The notes: generated by a model not told the origin, from the sequence alone. Positions 47,956-56,941 are shown, counted from the stretch's first letter. The stretch is DNA of 64,000 nt from an uncultured Christensenellaceae bacterium (GCA_944381365.1 CALWKW010000001.1:186001-250000), one strand, 5' to 3'. Made by a program: numbers and translations.

Positions 47956-48975
47956 TTATAATTCTACCTCGCCGTCCTTGTCACTAACTTCGCCAATGAC
48001 ATAAGCTTGTTCGCCCAAAGCTTTGAGTTCGTTTACTACGGCATCTTTGATAGAAGGATCTACCGCAAGCACCATACCGATACCCATATTGAATGTATTG
48101 CACATCTTTCTGTCGTCAATTCCGGCAATCTCTTGCAATGCCTTGAATATCTTGGGAAGAGGATAACTAGATCTGTCAATCTTTACGCCCATTCCCTTGG
48201 GTATAATACGAGGTACATTTTCGATAAATCCGCCGCCTGTAATATGTGCTATACCCTTTATTTCAAACTTTTCGATAAGTGCAAGTATGGTCTTGACATA
48301 TATCTTTGTGGGAGTAAGCACGAGTTCTGCGGGAGTACAACCCAATGTATCGTTGTATTTCATAAGGCTTTCCTTGTCTTCGCCGAAAAGCTTTCTTACG
48401 AGCGAATATCCGTTGCTGTGAATACCGCTTGAAGCAATACCGATAAGGCTATCGCCCACTTTTATGGTTTTTCCGTTGATAATCTTGTTTTTCTTGACAA
48501 TACCTACCGCAAAACCTGCAATATCATATTCGTCTTCGGCATAGAATCCGGGCATTTCTGCAGTTTCTCCGCCAATCAATGCACATCCTGACTGACAGCA
48601 GCCCTCGCTTACGCCCTTTACGATATCAGCTACTCTTTCGGGTATAAGTTTTGACTGTGCGATATAGTCCAAAAACAACAAAGGCTTTGCTCCCTGACAT
48701 ACGATATCGTTGACGCACATAGCTACCGCATCTATACCGATAGTATCGTGCTTGTCCAATACGAAAGCATACTTTAATTTTGTGCCTACACCGTCAGTAC
48801 CGGCAACAAGACAATCGCTGTCCTCTTTGTCGCCGAGTGCATAAAATCCGCCAAAACTACCCAAATCGCCCAATACATTGCCGTCATAAGTCTTTTTGAC
48901 ATATTCTTTCATCAATTTTACTGCTTTGTAGCCTGCTTCTACATCTACGCCCGCAGACTTGTAATCTATTGCCAT
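47956..48975 (-). CDS. purM: Phosphoribosylformylglycinamidine cyclo-ligase (AIR synthetase)
   Basis: A 339-residue enzyme for step 5 (FGAM to AIR). [15 protein letters not shown] at the N-terminus, [27 protein letters not shown] and [14 protein letters not shown] are family signatures. AGGAG lies 7-8 bases before the ATG. purC ends 19 bases upstream. In many Firmicutes purF stands between purC and purM; here it does not. Confidence 0.97.
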   Translation of the reverse strand: MAIDYKSAGVDVEAGYKAVKLMKEYVKKTYDGNVLGDLGSFGGFYALGDKEDSDCLVAGTDGVGTKLKYAFVLDKHDTIGIDAVAMCVNDIVCQGAKPLLFLDYIAQSKLIPERVADIVKGVSEGCCQSGCALIGGETAEMPGFYAEDEYDIAGFAVGIVKKNKIINGKTIKVGDSLIGIASSGIHSNGYSLVRKLFGEDKESLMKYNDTLGCTPAELVLTPTKIYVKTILALIEKFEIKGIAHITGGGFIENVPRIIPKGMGVKIDRSSYPLPKIFKALQEIAGIDDRKMCNTFNMGIGMVLAVDPSIKDAVVNELKALGEQAYVIGEVSDKDGEVEL

Positions 48976-48994
48976 TTTCTATTCTCCTAAAAAA

Positions 48995-49705
48995 TTACTT
49001 GGAAAGTCCCATTCTCTTCATCATTTCTCTATAACCCTTGTCGACATCGTCCATATCTCTTCTGAATCTGTCTTTGTCGAGCTTTTCACCTGTCTTTGCG
49101 TCCCAGAAACGACAAGTATCGGGAGAAATTTCGTCAGCAAGAATAATCTGATCTTTGTATCTGCCGAATTCGAGCTTGAAGTCAATAAGTTCTACACCGA
49201 TTTCGAGGAAGTATGCCTTGAGGATATCGTTTACCTTAAAAGCCAATTCCTTGATTTTTTCGATTTCTTCCTTTGTAGCAAGCTTAAGAGCAAGTGCATG
49301 ATAATCATTGATGAGGGGATCGCCGAGATCATCGTTTTTATAGCTGAATTCGATGATAGTAGTAGCGAGTTCTGTACCCTCTGCTACGCCGTATCTCTTG
49401 GAGAAAGAACCTGCCGCTCTGTTGCGGATAATAACCTCCAAAGGCACAATCTCTACTTTCTTCACATAAGTTTCTCTCTCGTTGATTTCTTCAACATAGT
49501 GAGTAGGCACGCCTTTTGATTCCAAAAGTCTGAACAAATGATTGCTACAAACATTGTTTACAACGCCCTTGCCCAAAATAGTACCCTTTTTGAGTCCGTT
49601 GAAAGCTGTGGCATCATCTTTGTATGATACCAAAACGATATCGGGATCGGTTGTTGCGAAAACTTTTTTTGCTTTACCTTCATAAAGTTGAACGGTTCTT
49701 TCCAT
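48995..49705 (-). CDS. purC: SAICAR synthetase
   Basis: A 236-residue ligase joining CAIR and aspartate. [32 protein letters not shown], the signature [15 protein letters not shown], and [30 protein letters not shown] are all canonical. GGAG lies about 11 bases before the ATG. Only three bases separate it from purE. Confidence 0.97.
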   Translation of the reverse strand: MERTVQLYEGKAKKVFATTDPDIVLVSYKDDATAFNGLKKGTILGKGVVNNVCSNHLFRLLESKGVPTHYVEEINERETYVKKVEIVPLEVIIRNRAAGSFSKRYGVAEGTELATTIIEFSYKNDDLGDPLINDYHALALKLATKEEIEKIKELAFKVNDILKAYFLEIGVELIDFKLEFGRYKDQIILADEISPDTCRFWDAKTGEKLDKDRFRRDMDDVDKGYREMMKRMGLSK

Positions 49706-49708
49706 AAT

Positions 49709-50200
49709 TCAATTTAACTCCTTTTGTAATTTTTCATCATCGCTTTTAATTTTTTCTGCAAGGCTTCTCTTGTAGTCCTGCATTTTTCCAATAAGATTGG
49801 GATATTTGAGGGACAAAATCTGCACAGCAAGAAGACCTGCGTTTTGTCCGCCGTTGATAGCTACGCATGCTACGGGGATACCTGAAGGCATCTGAACCAT
49901 TGAAAGCAAGCTGTCAAGACCGTCCATTGTAGAGCTCTTTACGGGGAGACCTATAACGGGCAATGGTGTATATGCGGCGATTACTCCGCCGAGATGAGCA
50001 GCCTTTCCTGCGGCACAAATAATAACTTCGATATTGTTTTTGATAGCATTTACTGCAAACTGATGAGCATCGTCAGGAGTACGATGAGCAGAAATAACTC
50101 TCGCCTCTACTTCCACATCGAATTTTTTGAGAATATCGATAGCGGGCTTTACGACATCCAAATCGCTTGCACTTCCCATAACTACTGCAACTTTAGGCAT
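49709..50200 (-). CDS. purE: N5-carboxyaminoimidazole ribonucleotide mutase
   Basis: A 163-residue enzyme carrying out CAIR formation. VAVVMGSASDLDVV, VISAHRTPDDAHQFA, AGKAAHLGGVIAAYTPLPVIGLPV and NAGLLAVQILSL are family signatures. GGAG lies about 10 bases upstream of the ATG. It is the first gene of the operon. purK, which supplies N5-CAIR to class I PurE, is not in the operon; whether this PurE needs it cannot be told by eye. Confidence 0.96.
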   Translation of the reverse strand: MPKVAVVMGSASDLDVVKPAIDILKKFDVEVEARVISAHRTPDDAHQFAVNAIKNNIEVIICAAGKAAHLGGVIAAYTPLPVIGLPVKSSTMDGLDSLLSMVQMPSGIPVACVAINGGQNAGLLAVQILSLKYPNLIGKMQDYKRSLAEKIKSDDEKLQKELN

Positions 50201-50239
50201 AATAAAAATCTCCTTAAAAATAGAAAAACTTCTTTAAAA

Positions 50240-50270
50240 ATTATACTAATATATTAGCACACTAATATAT
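50240..50270 (-). promoter_or_regulatory. purE promoter region with a perfect inverted repeat (operator candidate)
   Basis: On the minus strand a TATAAT -10 box lies at 50245-50240. Immediately upstream, at 50249-50270, ATATATTAG and CTAATATAT form a perfect 9-bp inverted repeat around CACA. It occupies the spacer and the poorly conserved -35 position. A dimeric repressor bound there would block the polymerase. No purine riboswitch aptamer is apparent in the leader. Confidence 0.55.
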
Positions 50271-50359
50271 ATAAAGCAAGGATTTTTGCTAGATAATTCT
50301 TTGCATTTTTTAGTACTGTTTGAGCATGATATAGACATAACGGGTTTTTGACAAAAAAA

Positions 50360-50461
50360 TTATCCACAATCGCCAGAAACGCATACATATCCACAAAATC
50401 GGCACTTATCCACATAGTTATCCACAGCCGAATATGGTTATCCACACTTTAAAAATCCACA
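50360..50461 (+). other. Cluster of DnaA boxes
   Basis: Four perfect TTATCCACA boxes lie at 50360-50368, 50406-50414, 50418-50426 and 50438-50446. Two weaker ones lie at 50387-50395 (ATATCCACA) and 50453-50461 (AAATCCACA). All six point the same way within 102 bases. AT-rich DNA follows. Genes run on the minus strand on both sides, and dnaA or dnaN is not nearby. Confidence 0.85.
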
Positions 50462-50814
50462 TATTTGCAAATTTTTAGCTTAAATTTATTTTGAAAAATT
50501 TATAATTTATGGACAATATAGTACATTTTGACTCAAAACCATACAATCGATTTAACTCATCGTTTTCATCGAATAAAATTATCAGAATTTTATTGTAAAA
50601 TTTGAGTGATATTTTGAATGTTTTGAGAATGGTTTTTACCAAGATTTGACTTAATTTTGAATTTGAAAAAATACTTTTATGCACAAAATATGTTTTTTGA
50701 AAATTTATATGTTCAAATTTTCCATACAATAGCTGTTTTTTCTATAAATTGCGTTATAGTTCGGCATATTTTTTTAATAAAACAAATACTCTATTCTTTA
50801 AGTTCAAAAAAAGA
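50462..50814. other. Non-coding AT-rich gap between the DnaA boxes and icd
   Basis: About 350 bases, extremely AT-rich, next to the DnaA boxes. An 84-codon minus-strand reading frame (50475-50729) has no homology I recognise and a composition like the surrounding DNA, so I do not call it a gene. It could serve as an unwinding region, but that is speculation. Confidence 0.5.
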
Positions 50815-50834
50815 AGCGGACTAATGTCCGCTTG
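50815..50834 (-). terminator. Terminator of icd
   Basis: AAGCGGAC pairs perfectly with GTCCGCTT around four bases; on the minus strand CTTTTTTTG follows. It is about 100 bases after the icd stop. Confidence 0.9.
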
Positions 50835-50936
50835 ATTTTTATGTGTTTGTTTAATGCATTGCATCATATAGTTTTTTTCAATATAATAATTTTATCGATA
50901 ATTTATACTATACATTTATGCAATAAAATTTGAAAA

Positions 50937-52136
50937 TCAGAGTTTTTCAGCGATTTTTTTGAGGAAATCGACAGTATTGAGTTTGTATACTTCTTTATCT
51001 CCCTTATAGATAGCCGCCAAATCTCCTGTCATAAAACCTTCTTCGATTGTATCTATCGTAGCTTTTTCCAATTTGTCGCCAAATTCCTCAAGTTCCTTGA
51101 GTCCGTCAAGTTGTCCTCTCTTTTTGAGTCCGCCGCTCCAAGCAAAAATAGTAGCCACAGGGTTTGTAGAAGTTTGCTCTCCGTTGAGGTATTTATAATA
51201 ATGTCTTGTCACGGTGCCGTGAGCAGCCTCGAATTCATAATTGCCGTCAGGAGATACAAGCACTGATGTCATCATTGCAAGCGAACCGAAAGCAGTAGCT
51301 ACCATATCGCTCATTACATCTCCGTCATAGTTCTTGCAGGCCCATATCATACCGCCGTTTGAACGCACTACTCTGGCTACCGCATCGTCTATAAGAGTAT
51401 AGAAATACTCTATACCTGCTTTTTCAAACTTTTCTTTGTATTCTTTTTCAAAAATATCATTGAAAATATCCTTGAATCTGTGATCATAAGTCTTTGATAT
51501 CGTATCTTTTGTGGCAAACCAAAGAGGCTGACGGGTATCCAACGCATAGTTAAAACAACTTCTTGCAAAAGAGCTGATACTCTTGTCGGTATTATGCATA
51601 CCCATCACAACGCCTGAAGTCTTTGCAAAATCGAAAACTTCGATTTCTTTCAATCCGTCTTCGTCTTCTATCACAAGTTTTGCCTTGCCGCCTTGCTTTA
51701 CATATCCTTCTACATCCTTATAGATATCGCCGTAAGCATGACGAGCAATAGTGATAGGACTCGTCCAAGTAGGGATATAAGGAGTAATACCCTTTACCAT
51801 AATAGGTGCTCTGAATACCGTTCCGTCAAGCACCGCTCTTACGGTACCGTTGGGGCTTTTCCACATCTGAGAAAGATTGTATTCTTTTACTCTTTGAGCA
51901 TTGGGAGTAATAGTAGCACACTTTATGCCTACGCCGTATTTTTTGATTGCGTTTGCAGCTTCTACGGTAATAGCGTCTTTTGTCTCCTCTCTCTTTTTAA
52001 GTCCCAAATCGTAATATTCGCTTTTGAGCTCTACAAAAGGATTTATGAGAATATCCTTTATCCATGCCCAGATGAGTCTTGTCATCTCATCGCCGTCCAA
52101 CTCTACGATAGGGGTAGTCATCTTTATCTTTTCCAT
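50937..52136 (-). CDS. icd: NADP-dependent isocitrate dehydrogenase, eukaryote-like subfamily
   Basis: A 399-residue enzyme oxidising isocitrate to 2-oxoglutarate with NADPH production. The sequence follows the cytosolic eukaryotic type ([79 protein letters not shown]) rather than the E. coli type. ATG 52136 has GGAG 6-7 bases upstream; the in-frame TTG at 52148 overlaps that site. It has its own terminator. No other TCA-cycle gene is nearby. Confidence 0.96.
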   Translation of the reverse strand: MEKIKMTTPIVELDGDEMTRLIWAWIKDILINPFVELKSEYYDLGLKKREETKDAITVEAANAIKKYGVGIKCATITPNAQRVKEYNLSQMWKSPNGTVRAVLDGTVFRAPIMVKGITPYIPTWTSPITIARHAYGDIYKDVEGYVKQGGKAKLVIEDEDGLKEIEVFDFAKTSGVVMGMHNTDKSISSFARSCFNYALDTRQPLWFATKDTISKTYDHRFKDIFNDIFEKEYKEKFEKAGIEYFYTLIDDAVARVVRSNGGMIWACKNYDGDVMSDMVATAFGSLAMMTSVLVSPDGNYEFEAAHGTVTRHYYKYLNGEQTSTNPVATIFAWSGGLKKRGQLDGLKELEEFGDKLEKATIDTIEEGFMTGDLAAIYKGDKEVYKLNTVDFLKKIAEKL

Positions 52137-52210
52137 AGTATTCTCCAAAAAGTCTTAATTCGATATATGATATATATATAATATTTTATCAAATTCAATT
52201 ACTTTTTAGA

Positions 52211-53353
52211 TTATACCTTTTTAATCGGCATTTTGCAAGCATTTGAGCCTTTTTTAGCGTAATATTGCAATACTCCCGATGAAAATCTCGGTTGAGTTTT
52301 TTCCTTATTCTCAGCTATTGCATATTCTATCATAATGCCGATTATTTTTCTTAAATTGAGATTTTTGTCTTCATAAAGATATCCTGCAAGCGAACCCGGG
52401 ATAGTATTTATCTCATTAAAATACACCTCGCCTGATTTTTTATCCAAAAGATAATCGCATCTCACTATACCTTTGAGATTGAGAGCTTTGTATAACTTTG
52501 TCGTCATATTCTTTATTTTCTGCTCTATGACAGAATCCAACTTTGCGGGGAAATTTCTTCTTGAAGAAACTTTCATATTCTTGCCGTGAGACATGTATTT
52601 ATCTTCAAAACTCAAAAATTCTTTCCAGCCTATCGGCTCTTCAAGAGAAGAAGGCAAAATCTCATTGTTTATTCTCATACATGCACAATTTATTTCTCTG
52701 AAGTCTTTCAAAGCTTTTTCTATCATAATTTTGTCGTCATATTCAAAAGCTATCTCCACCGCATCTTTGAGCATATCCATATTATCGCAAATATTAATAC
52801 CTATGGACGAGCCTTGCCTGCATGGCTTGACAATAAGAGGAAAAGACAATTTCGATACCGACTTTATCAAATTTTCCTCTTTATCTTCTTTGGATAAAAC
52901 CACATACGGCAAGACGGGCAATGAGATTTTTTTGCAAAAAATCTTGCTTATCCCCTTATCCATACCGATACCGCTTGCAATCACATCAGGAGATGTATAA
53001 GGAATATCTTCTATCTCGAAGTATCCTTGAATACTGCCGTTTTCTCCCTTTCCGCCGTGCGTACACAACAAAACGCAATCTATTTGCGATATAGCTTTTA
53101 GCTTATTTTTTTTGAGCAAACATAAATTCTTATGACAAAACATCACTTCTTTTCCGTCTATGTACTCGCTTTTAGAATAAGCTTCTATATCCCCGTATTT
53201 GTCAGGCAAATAAAATTTCCCGTTTTCACTCCAAAATACGGGATAGACATTATACTCTCTTTTTTCAATCGCTTTAATTGCCTGCATACCTGTAATGACC
53301 GATATGTCTTTTTCGCACGAAGTTCCGCCATACACTACTGCAATATTCTTCAT
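52211..53353 (-). CDS. ddl: D-alanine-D-alanine ligase family protein
   Basis: A 380-residue ATP-grasp ligase making the D-Ala-D-Ala end of peptidoglycan precursors. IAVVYGGTSCEKDISVITGMQ, HGGKGENGSIQGYFEIEDIPYTSP, FPLIVKPCRQGSSIGI, IVRCDYLLD and FNEINTIPGSL correspond to the Ddl blocks. Some are unusual: the first glycine-rich block has GKGENG where GEDG is usual, and the C-terminal ~35 residues are extra. A related ligase such as a VanG-like D-Ala-D-Ser enzyme cannot be excluded. GAGGTG lies before the ATG. A membrane Mur ligase gene lies 600 bases upstream. Confidence 0.9.
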   Translation of the reverse strand: MKNIAVVYGGTSCEKDISVITGMQAIKAIEKREYNVYPVFWSENGKFYLPDKYGDIEAYSKSEYIDGKEVMFCHKNLCLLKKNKLKAISQIDCVLLCTHGGKGENGSIQGYFEIEDIPYTSPDVIASGIGMDKGISKIFCKKISLPVLPYVVLSKEDKEENLIKSVSKLSFPLIVKPCRQGSSIGINICDNMDMLKDAVEIAFEYDDKIMIEKALKDFREINCACMRINNEILPSSLEEPIGWKEFLSFEDKYMSHGKNMKVSSRRNFPAKLDSVIEQKIKNMTTKLYKALNLKGIVRCDYLLDKKSGEVYFNEINTIPGSLAGYLYEDKNLNLRKIIGIMIEYAIAENKEKTQPRFSSGVLQYYAKKGSNACKMPIKKV

Positions 53354-53939
53354 TCTCCACCTCTATATATTTGATTAGTGAATATACTAAGACTTTAAAT
53401 TCACTCACGACTATATTATTCTTTTACCTTAAGATTAATTACTTTATCTTGCATATATCGACAATATATCGACATTTTTCACATTAGTATTCAAGATTAG
53501 TATTAAGATATTATCCTACGGTTATTGCACTTCTTTTATCTTTATTTCTCCTCTTTATTGAACAATGTTCAAATCAATAACAACCTTATTGAATATAGCT
53601 TTTATCTTTACTTATTAAAATTCAAGTTTTTTCTTACGGTCTTATATAATTATTTAAAGTTTTGCTTTAATATCTATAAAGTCACTGTCAGCCTGTGTTA
53701 TTTATATAAAGAGCAATTTTGATACATGTTCAAATACTTTTCATTATGCATAATGAAATATATAATTATATTATTCTGAACAAGTTCAAATGATCTTATC
53801 GCATTATAGATTCTAAATCGCATCTCATCCCCTAATCAGCACTTATCTCACTACAAGACAAAGTTAAGAGATAAAAAGAGATTTATCATATTTCATTTAC
53901 CTATCATATTGAATTACACACTTTGATATACTTTTCGAT
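53354..53939. other. Palindrome-rich non-coding gap between murF-like and ddl genes
   Basis: Nearly 590 bases without a credible gene. The 15-base palindrome TTGAACAATGTTCAA occurs at 53558-53572 and again at 53940-53954 across the end of the Mur ligase gene. Variants are TTGATACATGTTCAA at 53719-53733 and CTGAACAAGTTCAA near 53776-53789. A perfect 18-base palindrome lies at 53740-53757 (TTCATTATG and CATAATGAA). Short direct repeats (ATATATCGACA, TTAGTATT) lie near 53453-53515. It may hold operators of ddl or of the adjacent unit. Confidence 0.6.
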
Positions 53940-53950
53940 TTGAACAATGT

Positions 53951-55567
53951 TCAATAATTGTCAGGCAAATCATTCTGAATAAGAAGCACATCCCCTGCTT
54001 TAAGCATTTTTGCAAAAAGCTCCTTTGCATTATCCAAATGCTCCACAAGATAAATATTTTTATCACAAAATCCCTTTGCAAGCATCCCCATTCTTATATC
54101 ATCTTTGTTCACTCCAATCAAGATTGCTATATCGGCAATTTCAGCAATACTTTCGCCAAGCTCGAAGTTTAGTTTTGTCTGCTCATCGCCAAGTTCCACC
54201 AAACCTTGCGTAGCAACAACTTTTCTACCCTTAAAAAGCCCCAAAGTTTGAATGGCTATCTTAGCTCCCTCAAAATTACTATTATAGCTATCATCTATGA
54301 TTGTAATACCATTCTCAAGTTTGCATACTTCCAATCTATGCTCTGTTGGCACAAGCTTTTCTATTCCCTTGGAAATTTGAACAATATTCAATCCGAGTTT
54401 ATAAGCCATAGCCACACACATCATTATATTGTTGAGATTATGCTTTCCGATTAGCTTCGTATTACATCTTCTCTTGTCCTTTCCAATCTTAATATCAAAA
54501 GCCAGCCCATCACTGTCATAAGCTATATTTTCTGCTTTTATCTGAAGTCCGCCCTCTCCATGCACTTCACATACAGAAGCAGATATCAATGTCTTGTCAT
54601 ATACCTTGCTTTCGTCATACATTCTTAAGGTGAATTCATTATCGCCATTGAACACCATACCTTCACCATTTCTGCTTTCAATAAAATCATTGAGCTCTTT
54701 TTTTGTCTTGTATATATTTTCCTGACTCTTAAAAGTCGACAAATGCTGACTTCCTACACCCGTAATAATACCGAAGTTTGGTTTGACTATATCACAAAGC
54801 TCCTTGATATCCCCTACTTTTCTCGCTCCCATTTCCACCACAAACACTTCGCAATCTTCAGGCAATTCGTTTACTGCCTTGCATATCCCCATGGGAGTAT
54901 TGTAATTGTGAGGAGTGCAAAAAGTTTTGTACTTCTCTCCCAAAATTGTGGTAAGAATATTTTTTACACTTGTTTTTCCAAAGCTTCCCGTAATTGCGAC
55001 TTTTATAATATTCATTGACAAAAGTCTTTGTTTACATTTTTTGATATACTTATCGGCAATGCGTTTTTCCATAGGCTTGTTTAAAACAAGCGACAGACAG
55101 ACAAGCTCCGGCAGAATAGCCATACCTATCGGTATAAAAATATAACTTGCCCTTACCCCATCGCTTTTAATCAAACTTCCCAAAAAAATCAACAAGGCAA
55201 ACACAATCAATGCAATAATCGAATAGGTACAAAACAATCTTTTTGCTCTTGCGGTATATACAAGAGGCTGATGCACGCATTTATCCCTCTCATCCGTAAG
55301 ACTTACCAAAAGAATGACCACATAAAGTCCCTGAACAGCAAGTTGAATATAAGAATTTGCTACGGTTATCGCCACAAACAAAAACAAAAGATTGCATATA
55401 GTAATACAAAATGCCGAGCCTACCAACTTCAATCTTATGCTTTTCATCTTGCGAGAATTGACAAGTTTATAGCCATCGAGCTGAACGAGATTTATTATTC
55501 TGAATGACAAAACAAATGACAATATCCAATATATTAATCCCATCAAAATTATAATTATTAATTGCAT
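53951..55567 (-). CDS. Membrane-anchored Mur ligase, MurF-like
   Basis: A 538-residue protein. The first ~165 residues hold about five membrane segments (near 3-22, 48-70, 74-92, 111-131, 143-162). The rest is a Mur ligase: ATP loop TGSFGKTS at 193-200, NTPMGICKAV, EMGARKVGDIKELCDIVKP, TGVGSQHLSTF, GKHNLNNI and IIDDSYNSN. The catalytic part resembles MurF, which adds D-Ala-D-Ala to UDP-MurNAc-tripeptide, but MurF is normally soluble. The start overlaps the hydrolase gene by 10 bases, so the two are translationally coupled. It may be a paralogue acting on a membrane-bound intermediate; the usual MurF may lie elsewhere. Confidence 0.88.
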   Translation of the reverse strand: MQLIIIILMGLIYWILSFVLSFRIINLVQLDGYKLVNSRKMKSIRLKLVGSAFCITICNLLFLFVAITVANSYIQLAVQGLYVVILLVSLTDERDKCVHQPLVYTARAKRLFCTYSIIALIVFALLIFLGSLIKSDGVRASYIFIPIGMAILPELVCLSLVLNKPMEKRIADKYIKKCKQRLLSMNIIKVAITGSFGKTSVKNILTTILGEKYKTFCTPHNYNTPMGICKAVNELPEDCEVFVVEMGARKVGDIKELCDIVKPNFGIITGVGSQHLSTFKSQENIYKTKKELNDFIESRNGEGMVFNGDNEFTLRMYDESKVYDKTLISASVCEVHGEGGLQIKAENIAYDSDGLAFDIKIGKDKRRCNTKLIGKHNLNNIMMCVAMAYKLGLNIVQISKGIEKLVPTEHRLEVCKLENGITIIDDSYNSNFEGAKIAIQTLGLFKGRKVVATQGLVELGDEQTKLNFELGESIAEIADIAILIGVNKDDIRMGMLAKGFCDKNIYLVEHLDNAKELFAKMLKAGDVLLIQNDLPDNY

Positions 55568-56253
55568 ATATTATAAAAATAGCTGTCGAGTATAGCGAGA
55601 AATTCGCCATAGCTGTCAAGATAGCTATAATGTCCCCCTTCTAAAATTATAAGACCGCTGTTTTTAATACCTTTTTTGAGCCTTTTTGCCATATACAAAG
55701 GCGTGTCTTTATCTTTTCTTCCCCATACTATAAGAGAATCACATTGAATTTTTGGCAAAAGATTGTCAAGATAGAGATTTACCACATTTTTAAAAGTAGC
55801 TTTCATGACGCTATCCAATTTTTTATAGTCTTCCGAGCCGCAATTTGAAACATCCATTTTAAAAAATCTTCTTATCTTATAATCGAGTTTTCTTCTCCAC
55901 TTCTTAAAAGAAAAAGCGGGCTTTAGCCCTGCACTGTCCACCAAGACCAATCCTTTTATGTCTTGAAGATAACTTGCAAGAAGTATTGCCACTCTACCGC
56001 CAAAAGAATGTCCTACCAAAATTACTTCTTTCATATCATAATGCTTTATAATCTCTTCCACGCCATTTGCATAACCTTGCAAAGTCAAAGGACTTTTTAT
56101 TTCGCTTTGTCCAAATCCGTAAAAATCAAGCAAAGTACATCGATAGCTTGACGCAAAATAATTTGCCACACCTCTAAAACTGTCTATACTACCACCCCAG
56201 CCGTGCAGAAAAATTATATCTTTGCCCTTTCCTAAAATAATATGATTAAGAAT
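55558..56253 (-). CDS. Alpha/beta hydrolase, probably started at an ATT codon
   Basis: The conserved frame encodes an alpha/beta-hydrolase with nucleophile motif GHSFGG, WGRKDKDTP and a C-terminal GGHYS catalytic His. The first in-frame GTG (56169) would cut off the essential HGWGG oxyanion segment. Reading upstream gives LNHIILGKGKDIIFLHGWGG directly in frame, back to an in-frame TAG near 56277, with no ATG, GTG or TTG between. A strong GGAGGTG stands 4-6 bases before an ATT at 56253, giving 231 residues. The alternative is a small frameshift or sequence error. It is coupled to the MurF-like gene; the substrate is unknown. Confidence 0.75.
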   Translation of the reverse strand: MLNHIILGKGKDIIFLHGWGGSIDSFRGVANYFASSYRCTLLDFYGFGQSEIKSPLTLQGYANGVEEIIKHYDMKEVILVGHSFGGRVAILLASYLQDIKGLVLVDSAGLKPAFSFKKWRRKLDYKIRRFFKMDVSNCGSEDYKKLDSVMKATFKNVVNLYLDNLLPKIQCDSLIVWGRKDKDTPLYMAKRLKKGIKNSGLIILEGGHYSYLDSYGEFLAILDSYFYNICN

Positions 56254-56285
56254 ACCACACCTCCAAAGAGACCTCTAAAGATAGT

Positions 56286-56314
56286 ATATTAGCTATAAAC
56301 ATAAATCGTGACAA
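56286..56314 (-). promoter_or_regulatory. Sigma-A promoter of the hydrolase-murF-like unit
   Basis: On the minus strand TTGTCA (56314-56309) and TAATAT (56291-56286) are separated by 17 bases. The expected transcript starts about 25-30 bases before the ATT start. Confidence 0.6.
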
Positions 56315-56467
56315 AGACTTTATCTTACGACTTACTTCAAAGCCAAAAAACGAATAAAATATTTGAATATTAAAACATTTAAATAACTATCCATTAAATA
56401 AACAGCCCGATATAAAAAATGATATTTAGAATAAATACACTATAAATAATTGTTCCAATAAAAAAAA

Positions 56468-56488
56468 GGTATATGTCAGACATATACC
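56468..56488 (-). terminator. Terminator of tsaB-rimI
   Basis: GGTATATGTC pairs perfectly with GACATATACC around a single base, and on the minus strand a run of seven T follows. It begins 6 bases after the rimI stop. Confidence 0.9.
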
Positions 56489-56494
56489 AAATCT

Positions 56495-56941
56495 TTAAAA
56501 TTTTCTGTACCACATAATCAAAGCATCTTTTTTGTTTTTATAAAATTCTTTTCTTCTGCCTTCGATCTCAAAACCTGATTTTTGATAAAGAGCAATAGCT
56601 CTCTCATTATCTTCCTGAACTTCAAGCGTCAGTCCGGTAAGATTGTCGGCTCTTGCAATCTCTATCATATCCCGCATGAGCAGTCTTCCAATGCCCTTAT
56701 GTTGATATTCTTTATCGACAGCCAAATTATTGATAAAGCCTTCTTGACAAACAGCATAATAACTATAATAGCAAACGACCTTGTTTCCTATCACCCCAAC
56801 TCTTGCTCTTGCTTTTGAATCGCCAAGAAGCGAAGCGATATTTTTTCTTGACCAAGCTTCTAAAATATTTTCGTTTTCTATCCTGAAAACTTCATCGATA
56901 TACTGATTGTCAAAATCAAAAAACTCAATTTTTTCAGTCAT
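56495..56941 (-). CDS. rimI: RimI-type N-acetyltransferase
   Basis: A 148-residue GNAT acetyltransferase. NLAVDKEYQHKGIGRLLMRDMIEIA is the acetyl-CoA loop (the QHKGIG motif), and LTLEVQEDNERAIALYQKSGFEIEGRRKEFY is the family C-terminus. RimI acetylates ribosomal protein S18 in E. coli; related enzymes are broader. It starts 5 bases after the tsaB stop and was probably co-translated. The ribosome binding site is weak. Confidence 0.93.
   Translation of the reverse strand: MTEKIEFFDFDNQYIDEVFRIENENILEAWSRKNIASLLGDSKARARVGVIGNKVVCYYSYYAVCQEGFINNLAVDKEYQHKGIGRLLMRDMIEIARADNLTGLTLEVQEDNERAIALYQKSGFEIEGRRKEFYKNKKDALIMWYRKF

Noticed and set aside
50201..50240. Purine riboswitch in the purE leader
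   Set aside because: The leader is only about 30-40 bases after the -10 box and lacks the conserved aptamer core.
50254..50445. Small minus-strand frame over the DnaA boxes with repeated Trp-Ile-Thr-Met
   Set aside because: The repeats in the peptide are just translated DnaA boxes.
50360..50461. Calling the DnaA-box cluster the chromosomal origin oriC
   Set aside because: No dnaA, dnaN, rpmH or parAB genes nearby, and coding strand bias does not switch at the site. It is reported only as a DnaA-box cluster.
50475..50729. 84-codon minus-strand frame between DnaA boxes and icd
   Set aside because: Composition matches surrounding non-coding DNA, no recognisable family and no clear ribosome binding site.
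53558..53572. LexA (SOS) box
   Set aside because: GAAC and GTTC are three bases apart; the Gram-positive LexA site needs four, and the neighbouring genes are not DNA-repair genes.
53525..53722. 65-codon plus-strand frame in the palindrome-rich gap
   Set aside because: Phe/Tyr/Leu-rich translation of AT-rich DNA with no ribosome binding site.
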